In this document: piece after piece, positions 1 through 5,293 of the stretch
Layout of the letters: the number at the start of each line of letters is the position of its first letter
Numbering within the stretch: position 1 is the stretch's first letter
Source: an uncultured Clostridia bacterium
GTDB taxonomy: Bacteria; Bacillota; Clostridia; Christensenellales; UBA3700
Direction: 5' to 3'
DNA length: 11,536 nt
Assembly (NCBI GenBank): GCA_947176975.1
Contig: CAMWSW010000014.1
Coordinates: 1 to 11,536 of the forward strand
Program-made: the position numbers and the translations under genes
Notes under the pieces: generated by a model
The model's input: the letters and a program-made list of their open reading frames with translations, nothing else
The model's database searches: none
Told to the model about the DNA's origin: nothing

Positions 1-42
1 GAAATCGCGTCAAAGAGCAAAGACAAGGAGGATAAAGAGTGA
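1..42 (+). CDS. 3' end of upstream gene, probably ECF transporter ATPase (EcfA)
   Basis: Reading from base 1, an open frame encodes a short, charged, Lys/Glu-rich tail (EIASKSKDKEDKE) and stops at TGA 40-42. The stop overlaps the GTG start of the next gene (GTGA, 39-42), a typical translational-coupling arrangement. Only 13 codons are in the window, so the product cannot be identified from its own sequence. In Firmicutes the gene directly before ecfT is usually the ECF energy-coupling ATPase EcfA2, and that is the inferred identity. The frame and stop are seen directly; the product is inferred from gene order only. Confidence 0.55.
   Translation, partial: EIASKSKDKEDKE
25..32 (+). promoter_or_regulatory. 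Ribosome binding site deciding the GTG start of ecfT
   Basis: AAGGAGGA lies 6 nt before GTG 39-41, and the next in-frame ATG is well inside the conserved N-terminus. This supports the GTG start. The site sits inside the last codons of the upstream gene. Confidence 0.75.
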
Positions 43-941
43 GAGATATATCTTTTGGACAGTATTATCCCGTCAAATCCTTCGTTCACAATATCGACGC
101 AAGAATAAAGATATTGGTGACTTTGCTTTATATGGTATCGGTATTCTTTATCGTGTCGTATACGACTTTCTTTTGCATGTTTGCGCTTTTGACGTTGATA
201 ATCGCAATATCTCGCGTACCCTTTAGAATTGTGTTCAAGAGTATCAACGGACTGCTGTTTTTGTTGATTTTCACGGCGATTATCAATATATTCTTCACGT
301 CTGCGGGCAACGTGCTTTTGCCTATCAAGATAGGACAACTCGTCATCAATATTACAGATCAGGGTATCAATTTTGCGATCAAGATGGCTTTGAGATTTTC
401 ATTGCTCGTGTTGGGTTCTTCGATACTGACTTTTACTACGACACCGACGGAACTTACAGACGCTTTGGAAGTGCTTTTGAAGCCTTTGACGTATATCAAA
501 ATCCCAGTGCACGACTTGGCTATCATCATGTCGATAGCTTTGAGATTCATCCCGGGACTTATGGAAGAGACCGACAAGATCATGATGGCGCAAAAGGCGA
601 GAGGCGCAAATCTTGACAGCGGCAACTTCTTCAAAAAAATCAAGGCAATGCTGCCTGTGCTCATACCGCTGTTTGTCAGCGCGTTCAGACGTGCGGACGA
701 GCTTGCCGACGCATTGGACGCAAGGTGCTACAACGCGTCGAATAAGCGTACCAAAATGAAGGTATTTAAGTTGAAGATTACCGACGTCATATCGTTTTTG
801 GTATTTGCTGCGCTTATAGTATTGATTTTCCTTGACAAGTATTACGTCGGCGCAATCGTTCCGTCTCCCGACCTCGGCGGTTTTGAAGTTCAAGGACTTG
901 ATATTTTCGTACACAGACTTATTTTGAAAATTACCGGTTGA
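39..941 (+). CDS. ecfT: Energy-coupling factor transporter transmembrane protein EcfT
   Basis: This is the membrane scaffold of an energy-coupling factor (ECF) vitamin/metal importer. It links two ABC-type ATPases to exchangeable substrate-binding S components in the cytoplasmic membrane. The 300-aa product has the family's N-terminal FGQYYPVKSFVHNIDAR stretch, hydrophobic segments at about residues 24-57, 70-87, 115-135 and 248-266, and the C-terminal cytoplasmic coupling helices. Those helices hold the two 'ARG' signatures that dock on the ATPases: A187-R188-G189, and A228-R229-C230 where Cys replaces Gly. They flank the conserved LVSAFRRADELADAL-like segment (LFVSAFRRADELADAL, 211-226). 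The gene overlaps its neighbours on both sides (GTGA at the start; TGA 939-941 just before truA), so it is part of one operon. The identification is firm; the substrate is unknown because group II ECF modules are shared by many S components. Confidence 0.95.
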   Translation: MRDISFGQYYPVKSFVHNIDARIKILVTLLYMVSVFFIVSYTTFFCMFALLTLIIAISRVPFRIVFKSINGLLFLLIFTAIINIFFTSAGNVLLPIKIGQLVINITDQGINFAIKMALRFSLLVLGSSILTFTTTPTELTDALEVLLKPLTYIKIPVHDLAIIMSIALRFIPGLMEETDKIMMAQKARGANLDSGNFFKKIKAMLPVLIPLFVSAFRRADELADALDARCYNASNKRTKMKVFKLKITDVISFLVFAALIVLIFLDKYYVGAIVPSPDLGGFEVQGLDIFVHRLILKITG

Positions 942-943
942 GT

Positions 944-1681
944 ATGGCAAGATATAAATTGACGGTGTGTTACGACGGGAGCTATTATTACGGTTTTCAA
1001 AGACAAAACAATTTGCCTACCGTTCAGCAAAAACTCGAAGAGGCGCTTTCTACACGATTCCAACAGCAAATTACGGTACACCCAAGCGGACGGACGGACG
1101 CAGGCGTACACGCCATTGCGCAAGTCGTACATTTTGACGTAGACCAAGAGATAAAGACCTCGAGTTTTGGTTACAGCATCAACACGCTTTTGCCCAAGGA
1201 TATTGCAGTCACTTCATGCGAGAAAGTGGGAGAAGAATTCCACGCGCAGTTTGGCGCAAAACGCAAGACGTATCTATATAAAATTTGCCTTTGCAAAATT
1301 CACAGCCCCCTTAAGCGAAAGTATTTTCATATATGTTTTTACGACCTCGATATTGCCAAAATGCAAGACGCTTGCAAATATTTTGAGGGTACTCACGATT
1401 TCAGAGCTTTTATGCTTGCCAATGACGAAAAGGAAAATACCGTGCGTACTATCTATTCTTTGAGCGTAGAGAAGCATGACGACGAAGTGCATATCAGAGT
1501 AACGGGCAACGGCTTTTTGCACAATATGGTGCGAATTATCGCAGGTACGCTCGTAGACGTGGGAAGAGGCAGGATAACGCCCCAAGATATACCAAAAATC
1601 ATTGATTCAAAAAAGCACGTGGGGACGGGGAAGACGCTTGACCCGCAAGGCTTGTACTTGGAGTCTGTAGAATATGTATAA
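944..1681 (+). CDS. truA: tRNA pseudouridine(38-40) synthase TruA
   Basis: TruA isomerises uridine to pseudouridine at positions 38-40 in the anticodon arm of many tRNAs, in the cytoplasm. Counting from ATG 944 the protein is 245 aa, normal for the family. The catalytic motif S48-G-R-T-D52-A-G-V-H-A carries the nucleophilic aspartate D52. The N-terminal YDGSYYYGFQRQ segment (10-21) and the C-terminal FLHNMVRIIAGTLVDVGRG segment are both family hallmarks. A TTG at 938 could add two residues (M-S), but it offers no better ribosome binding site, so ATG 944, starting MARYKLTVCYDG, is preferred. It begins 2 nt after the ecfT stop and overlaps the next gene by 8 nt, indicating co-translation. ecfT followed by truA is the usual Firmicutes order. 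The identification is firm. Confidence 0.96.
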   Translation: MARYKLTVCYDGSYYYGFQRQNNLPTVQQKLEEALSTRFQQQITVHPSGRTDAGVHAIAQVVHFDVDQEIKTSSFGYSINTLLPKDIAVTSCEKVGEEFHAQFGAKRKTYLYKICLCKIHSPLKRKYFHICFYDLDIAKMQDACKYFEGTHDFRAFMLANDEKENTVRTIYSLSVEKHDDEVHIRVTGNGFLHNMVRIIAGTLVDVGRGRITPQDIPKIIDSKKHVGTGKTLDPQGLYLESVEYV

Positions 1682-2123
1682 AATTATGTTCGTATGTCAC
1701 GGCAATATCTGCCGTTCGCCAATGGCGGAATTCGTATTCAAAGATATCGTCAAAAAACATGGAAGAGAAAAAGATTTTTTGATACGCTCGGCTGCGACGA
1801 GTAATGAGGAGATAGGTAATCCGGTGCATTACGGCACAGTGCGCAAACTGTCGCAATACGGCATAAGTTGCGCAGGAAAATACGCCGCGCGACTGACGAG
1901 AGAGGATTATAATAAATATGATTTATTTATAGGTATGGATAGTTATAATCTCGTCAATATGCTCAAAATTTTCGGCGGAGATCCCGACGGCAAAATCCAT
2001 TCGATGCTCGAATACATCGGCTCTGACAGAGACGTCGCCGACCCTTGGTATACGGGAGACTTCGACAAGACCTACGACGATATTAAAGCAGGTTGTGAAG
2101 CGTTGTTTAAGAAATTGATTTAG
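1674..2123 (+). CDS. Low-molecular-weight protein-tyrosine-phosphatase family protein
   Basis: This 149-aa cytoplasmic protein belongs to the LMW-PTP family, which hydrolyses phosphotyrosine (some relatives act on phosphoarginine or arsenate). The P-loop V7-C8-H-G-N-I-C13-R14-S15 gives the nucleophile Cys8 and phosphate-binding Arg14. The general-acid loop is V-A-D123-P124-W-Y. Length and both active-site motifs are intact, so an active enzyme is expected. C13 is the usual second P-loop cysteine. The ATG at 1674 lies inside the end of truA (8-nt overlap, 1674-1681), implying translational coupling. In many Firmicutes truA is followed by ribosomal-protein genes rplM-rpsI, so this neighbour is somewhat unusual. 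No cognate tyrosine kinase is visible, so the in vivo substrate is unknown. Confidence 0.92.
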   Translation: MYKIMFVCHGNICRSPMAEFVFKDIVKKHGREKDFLIRSAATSNEEIGNPVHYGTVRKLSQYGISCAGKYAARLTREDYNKYDLFIGMDSYNLVNMLKIFGGDPDGKIHSMLEYIGSDRDVADPWYTGDFDKTYDDIKAGCEALFKKLI

Positions 2124-2140
2124 AAACGTTAGGATACATT

Positions 2141-2968
2141 ATGGTAAAGAAATTTTTTAGATTAAAAAGCGGGGATAAGAATTTCTGCAGACTTTATCTT
2201 CCATATAAGGGAGCAAAGAATATACCTGTAATAATTTATTGTCATGGATGGACAAAACCTATTTTAGGCGGTGGCAGAATTATAGCGGGAACACCTAAAA
2301 AAGTCAGAGACGAAGCAATTAAAAACGGTATGGCGTTTCTCTCTTTCGACCAATTTGGCGAATACCGTACTTGGGGCGATAACAGATACTTTACGCACGC
2401 AAGGTGGGGCGAAGGCGTAAACAATGTTTATGAATATATAATCAATTCGGGATTGTCGAAAGACGGTTTGATAGGTTGCTTCGGCATCAGTAGCGGAACA
2501 ACCGCAGCTTTCAGAATGGAGCAGAAATATCAAAAGTTGGCGTTTATCGTTTCAGTTGCCACAGCTATTAGCAATAATATAATCAATCCCGGCGGTCCGA
2601 GACAGTTTTATCTAGATAATAAAGAGCATTTGGACAACGGTGGGCTTGTAAAGTATTGCTATAAAAAGATTTCAAAACTTTTCTTTGAAGACGACGATAA
2701 AAATCTTTGTATAGAGCATATGGAAAAAGTCAAATGTCCGACCTTCTTTTTGCAAGGCAGTAAAGATAACGACAGGCGAAAGCAAGACGCTTTGGACGGC
2801 TATGAAATCTTAAAGTCATACGGAATTTCCACCGAATACCTTCTCGTAGAAGGCGGAGGACACGGACTGGAAGAGCGCGCTCAACTTTGCGCAGAAAAGA
2901 CTGTTGAGTTTGTGAAAAGGGTATTAGAATTAAAGCACCATAATCAAAAGCATTACTACACCGGATAA
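2141..2968 (+). CDS. Alpha/beta-hydrolase fold protein (esterase/peptidase-like)
   Basis: The 275-aa product looks like a soluble serine hydrolase of the alpha/beta-hydrolase fold (prolyl-oligopeptidase/dienelactone-hydrolase-like branch). Visible features are the oxyanion-loop strand PVIIYCHGW (29-37), the nucleophile elbow G115-I-S117-S-G119, an acid candidate in QGSKDND (205-211, D209 or D211) after a strand FFL, and the catalytic His candidate in EGGGHG (H241). A catalytic triad is therefore plausible. No signal peptide or membrane segment is apparent. It starts 17 nt after the phosphatase gene with a weak upstream site (TAGGAT) and may be the last gene of the operon before the tRNA. The substrate cannot be predicted. 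Codon use looks more AT-rich than ecfT/truA, so it may be a later addition to the cluster. Confidence 0.85.
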   Translation: MVKKFFRLKSGDKNFCRLYLPYKGAKNIPVIIYCHGWTKPILGGGRIIAGTPKKVRDEAIKNGMAFLSFDQFGEYRTWGDNRYFTHARWGEGVNNVYEYIINSGLSKDGLIGCFGISSGTTAAFRMEQKYQKLAFIVSVATAISNNIINPGGPRQFYLDNKEHLDNGGLVKYCYKKISKLFFEDDDKNLCIEHMEKVKCPTFFLQGSKDNDRRKQDALDGYEILKSYGISTEYLLVEGGGHGLEERAQLCAEKTVEFVKRVLELKHHNQKHYYTG

Positions 2969-3009
2969 ATGAAATATTTCAACATTTTTGAATAATTGGC
3001 AAAAATCAG

Positions 3010-3038
3010 TTGACAATATTTTTCATTTATATTATATT
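3010..3038 (+). promoter_or_regulatory. Sigma-70-type promoter of tRNA-Glu
   Basis: A perfect -35 box TTGACA (3010-3015) is separated by a 17-nt spacer from a -10 box TATATT (3033-3038; 5 of 6 consensus bases). Predicted transcription would begin near 3045, shortly before the mature tRNA 5' end at 3059. The surrounding 2969-3058 stretch is AT-rich and holds no gene. Confidence 0.85.
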
Positions 3039-3058
3039 GAATTAGCGAAATTTAATAT

Positions 3059-3133
3059 GGCTCCATGGTCAAGCGGTCAAGACATCGCCCTTTCACGGCG
3101 GTAACTCGGGTTCGATTCCCGATGGAGTCACCA
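3059..3133 (+). tRNA. tRNA-Glu (anticodon UUC), CCA encoded
   Basis: The sequence folds into a complete cloverleaf. The 7-bp acceptor stem pairs GGCTCCA with TGGAGTC (one G-U pair). The D-arm contains TGGTCAAGCGGTCAAGA. The anticodon stem TCGCC/GGCGG has a terminal U-G pair and loop CTTTCAC, giving anticodon TTC. The T-arm has the canonical GGTTCGATTCC core. The discriminator base is A, followed by a genome-encoded CCA (3131-3133). TTC reads Glu codons. It has its own promoter upstream and an intrinsic terminator 4 nt downstream, so it is a single-gene transcription unit. Its 3' end is a common type of integration site for genomic islands, which matters for the accessory cassette that follows. 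Confidence 0.97.
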
Positions 3134-3137
3134 ATTG

Positions 3138-3181
3138 GAACTCAACTGAACCCGTAAAAGAGTACAGTTGAGTTCTTTTTT
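3138..3181 (+). terminator. Rho-independent terminator after tRNA-Glu
   Basis: A perfect 11-bp inverted repeat, GAACTCAACTG (3138-3148) and CAGTTGAGTTC (3165-3175), with a 16-nt loop is followed directly by six T residues (3176-3181). It starts 4 nt after the tRNA CCA and should stop tRNA transcription, isolating the downstream cassette from the tRNA promoter. Confidence 0.92.
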
Positions 3182-3206
3182 ATATTATCTGATTAAGGAT
3201 AAAGGT

Positions 3207-3229
3207 GGTAAAAGATAGGGTAAAAAATA
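3207..3229 (+). repeat. Two tandem 12-nt-spaced direct repeats upstream of the cassette
   Basis: GGTAAAAGATA (3207-3217) and GGTAAAAAATA (3219-3229) match at 10 of 11 bases with a 12-nt period. They lie about 75-95 nt before the first cassette start codon, in the 120-nt gap (3182-3301) that otherwise shows no gene. Possible roles are an operator or promoter element for the cassette. In AT-rich DNA a chance origin is possible. Confidence 0.4.
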
Positions 3230-3290
3230 TTTTTGATAAAAGTGTTAAGTTTAAAAATGCTTCAATCTATGTATAGGTATCAAAGCAAAA

Positions 3291-3295
3291 AGGAG
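3291..3295 (+). promoter_or_regulatory. Ribosome binding site fixing the start of cassette gene A
   Basis: AGGAG lies 6 nt before ATG 3302. The open frame extends back to TTG 3233, but that start has no recognisable ribosome binding site, so 3302 is the supported start. Confidence 0.75.
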
Positions 3296-3301
3296 CAAAA
3301 A

Positions 3302-3754
3302 ATGAAAAAGTATTTTGAAGTAGTAGCTAAATGTGGACACGTAGGCAGAAGATATTATTATGAAGGGCATTTCTTTGTTGCGGCGCAATGCGCGTCAAAT
3401 GCGGCGCAGGCAATCAAGAATGTGCCAAGAGTAAAACATAATCACAGTGATGCAATATTGTGGACGAAAGAGATTAACTATGACGAATACGTGCGCGGTT
3501 GCATAGCAATGGAGAATAATCTGTACTTTAAGGTAAAGAAACCCAAAGATCAGGCTGAAATATGGGATTTAATAAAGCAAGACGTTTACCCCGAGACGCG
3601 TAGTCAAATAGAATACAGGGACAAGCACTCTAAAAGTAAAAAAAGAGATAAAAATATTAACGAGAGTAAGTATGGTTACAGAAAGTATTATAAGTATATG
3701 AAAATTCAATTTAAGTACAATTATGATTATAACAATTACGAAGAGGTGGCATAA
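3302..3754 (+). CDS. Cassette gene A: uncharacterised KCGHVG-motif protein with Tyr/Lys-rich tail
   Basis: I do not recognise a named family for this 150-aa protein. The N-terminal half (1-95) looks like a small folded domain: K10-C11-G-H13-V-G, then H23, C30 and H46-N-H48. This Cys/His set could bind a metal such as zinc, but the spacing fits no classical finger I know. The stretch 109-150 is low-complexity, rich in Lys/Arg and then tyrosine: nine of the last 27 residues are Tyr, which suggests a flexible, nucleic-acid- or protein-contacting tail. There is no signal peptide or membrane helix. It is the first gene of the cassette and ends 2 nt before gene B, so the two are probably co-translated. 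Its position beside a CARF-like sensor suggests a role as accessory or adaptor component; this is inference. The start at ATG 3302 is chosen from the AGGAG site. Confidence 0.8.
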   Translation: MKKYFEVVAKCGHVGRRYYYEGHFFVAAQCASNAAQAIKNVPRVKHNHSDAILWTKEINYDEYVRGCIAMENNLYFKVKKPKDQAEIWDLIKQDVYPETRSQIEYRDKHSKSKKRDKNINESKYGYRKYYKYMKIQFKYNYDYNNYEEVA

Positions 3755-3756
3755 AG

Positions 3757-4389
3757 ATGAGAAAAATAGTTTTTAGTAATCTTCCTATGAAGAAAGAATT
3801 AAACAAATTAAAATATAGGGTTGATGGCAATTCTACCATTGAGTATGACGATGAAATTATATTTCCGGTCAATTCGGTACTTGCAAGAACCATGCAAAAA
3901 GGTGAGAAGATAAAGGTCGTCCTTCTTTCCAAAAACGATATCGAGGGTAACAGCTCAATTAATGCGGGTATATTCCAAAAAGAACTTAACGATATTAACC
4001 GTAATATCGGAGCAGAGATAGAGTATGTGACGATTGCTACGCCCTTTGAAGAAACTAGAGATATTCACGAGAAGTTACTACGTGATATGATTGGCAAACT
4101 CGAAGAAAAGACGGAAATTATCGGGGACATAACGTATGGGCCTAAGCCATTGCCTATAATTATGTTTTCGGTTATGAGTTTTGCGGAAAAATTCTTTAAC
4201 TGCAAAATAAATAATATCGTTTATGGCAAAGTAGATTTTGTCAAGGACAAAAACAATATATTAAATCCTACTAACCCCGTGTTATATGATTTGACTCCGC
4301 TTTACTATCTCAATTCAATCACCAATTCGATTGCGTGTAAGACATCGGAAGAGGCAATTAAGGCATTAGACACGTTGCTTACTTTATAA
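3757..4389 (+). CDS. Cassette gene B: stand-alone CARF-like protein, Csx2/TM1812 (DxTHG) type
   Basis: The 210-aa product matches the plan of the CRISPR-associated Csx2/TM1812 'DxTHG' family, whose CARF (Rossmann-like) domain binds cyclic oligoadenylates in type III CRISPR systems. Seen directly: strand KIKVVLLSKND (51-61), strand EIEYVTIATPF (88-98) followed by a helix, then the signature I-G-D124-I-T126-Y127-G128-P-K-P-L-P with Tyr in place of the usual His. A helix, the strand INNIVYGKVD (151-160; families have a similar IYYG strand), and VLYDLTPLYYL (175-185) near the C-terminus follow. Nothing follows the CARF-like part: no HEPN, PD-(D/E)xK or HTH effector domain, so it would be a sensor acting on partners. 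No cas gene or repeat array is in the window. It is 2 nt after gene A and 13 nt before gene C. CARF outside CRISPR is established for RtcR. The fold assignment is fairly sure; the ligand is unknown. Confidence 0.78.
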   Translation: MRKIVFSNLPMKKELNKLKYRVDGNSTIEYDDEIIFPVNSVLARTMQKGEKIKVVLLSKNDIEGNSSINAGIFQKELNDINRNIGAEIEYVTIATPFEETRDIHEKLLRDMIGKLEEKTEIIGDITYGPKPLPIIMFSVMSFAEKFFNCKINNIVYGKVDFVKDKNNILNPTNPVLYDLTPLYYLNSITNSIACKTSEEAIKALDTLLTL

Positions 4390-4402
4390 TTGGAGCGGAA
4401 AA

Positions 4403-5272
4403 ATGGATTATTCAAAAGAAGAGTACGAAAAAGCAATAAACAATTCGCCTCTTTTTGAAATAGAAATTGATAATAATATTGATTTGTATAAGCGGGAGAG
4501 GTATAACCTGCTTTGTCTTATAACGGATTATTATCGCTTATATGTTTACAAGAGCAAAAAGTTGGAGGATTATAGCTTAACTCTAATGGAAACAGCTACG
4601 GAATGTATAAAGTATTATAAAAAAGACAAAGGCGATTTCATTAATTTGCTCAATTACAGTATGAAGCGAAATTTCGGTATTGCAAAAGCCAAGGAAGCGG
4701 TGGATAATTACAGGCAGGGCATAACGCTAAGTGGCGAAAACGATGAACTCATAAGAAGTATAATTGCCTATGCAAAGAGTAAGCATCTTAATTTAAGCAA
4801 TATTTCATCTAAACAAAAGATTGCGGACGTAATGAAAATATCTCTTGAAAAGGTTGAAGAGCTTATAGCAATGAACGAGAATGCAACAGTGATGTCTCCT
4901 ACAATCAGAAATGAGGACGGCGATGAAGTTGAGATTTTTGATTTGCAACAGAATCAGGAAGATACCGTAGAAAATAAAATTATCGCGGATGATACTATAA
5001 AAGAATGGCTTGACAGTATAGAAATGGCATTTGACGTCACACAAGATAGGCAAAAGAAAATCTTGTCAATGTTAATTACTGCAAAACTACTTAATGAATT
5101 TAGAACTATGGATATGCTAATTGGGCGTAGTTTCTATAATAAAGAGTTGGCTGAGTTTTACGGAAAATGCAGACAAGCTCCAACGGCAAAACAAATTGCC
5201 GAATTGTGTGGAGTATCGGAGCAAAGCGCGAGTAGAACATTTGCAAACTTTATTAAAAAAATAAAGAGATAG
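4403..5272 (+). CDS. Cassette gene C: divergent sigma-70-like protein with C-terminal HTH
   Basis: The layout of this 289-aa protein resembles a degenerate sigma-70 family factor. Residues 35-92 are helical, with a segment YYKKDKGDFINLLNYSMKRN (71-90) like the sigma region 2 pattern 'yDpsKg.F..Yl....rn'. Residues 136-158 (SSKQKIADVMKISLEKVEEL) read like the region 3 helix-turn-helix 'eeIAe.l.is.ekV.e'. An acidic stretch 171-190 (EDGDEVEIFDLQQNQEDTVE) resembles the 'dG.e..l.D.i.d....pe' linker before region 4. Residues 261-289 (TAKQIAELCGVSEQSASRTF...KKIKR) form a convincing HTH like region 4.2. A possible insertion lies at 222-258. A TGGAG site precedes ATG 4403 by 7 nt. It could be an alternative sigma factor, or a DNA-binding regulator derived from one. 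The HTH is well supported; sigma function is moderately so. As a neighbour of a CARF-like sensor it would provide transcriptional output. Confidence 0.68.
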   Translation: MDYSKEEYEKAINNSPLFEIEIDNNIDLYKRERYNLLCLITDYYRLYVYKSKKLEDYSLTLMETATECIKYYKKDKGDFINLLNYSMKRNFGIAKAKEAVDNYRQGITLSGENDELIRSIIAYAKSKHLNLSNISSKQKIADVMKISLEKVEELIAMNENATVMSPTIRNEDGDEVEIFDLQQNQEDTVENKIIADDTIKEWLDSIEMAFDVTQDRQKKILSMLITAKLLNEFRTMDMLIGRSFYNKELAEFYGKCRQAPTAKQIAELCGVSEQSASRTFANFIKKIKR

Positions 5273-5280
5273 ATAAAATT

Positions 5281-5286
5281 AGGAGG
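5281..5286 (+). promoter_or_regulatory. Strong ribosome binding site before the GTG start of gene D
   Basis: A perfect AGGAGG lies 7 nt before GTG 5294. No better-placed ATG exists nearby in frame, so this decides the GTG start of the AAA+ ATPase gene. Confidence 0.8.
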
Positions 5287-5293
5287 ATAAAAG

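Larger units (their letters stand above)
3182..3301. other. AT-rich leader between tRNA terminator and accessory cassette
   Basis: This 120-nt gap should contain the cassette promoter, because the terminator at 3138-3181 blocks read-through from the tRNA. No consensus sigma-70 pair is convincing: TTGATA at 3233 has no good -10 box 16-18 nt downstream, and TATAGG at 3272 has only a poor -35. The absence of a clear housekeeping promoter would fit use of a non-standard sigma factor, possibly gene C's product, but that is speculation. Confidence 0.4.

Noticed and set aside
938..943. A TTG start for truA two codons upstream of ATG 944
   Set aside because: It adds only M-S, overlaps the ecfT stop, and has no better binding site; MARYKLTVCYDG is the typical TruA N-terminus.
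399..950. A 183-codon open frame on the minus strand under ecfT
   Set aside because: It lies entirely antisense to the well-supported ecfT gene, and its product has no recognisable domain and is rich in His/Arg/Gln, as expected for a shadow frame.
2970..2981. Perfect 12-bp palindrome TGAAATATTTCA just after the hydrolase stop
   Set aside because: It is too AT-rich and loop-less for a terminator hairpin, has no T-tract directly after it, and may occur by chance. It might be an operator, but nothing else supports that.
3233..3277. Possible cassette promoter (TTGATA at 3233, TATAGG at 3272)
   Set aside because: The boxes are about 33 nt apart, and pairing either one with a correctly spaced partner gives poor matches, so it is not listed as a promoter.
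3233..3301. An upstream TTG start that would add 23 residues to gene A
   Set aside because: There is no ribosome binding site before TTG 3233, whereas ATG 3302 has AGGAG at ideal spacing. The extra segment looks non-coding.
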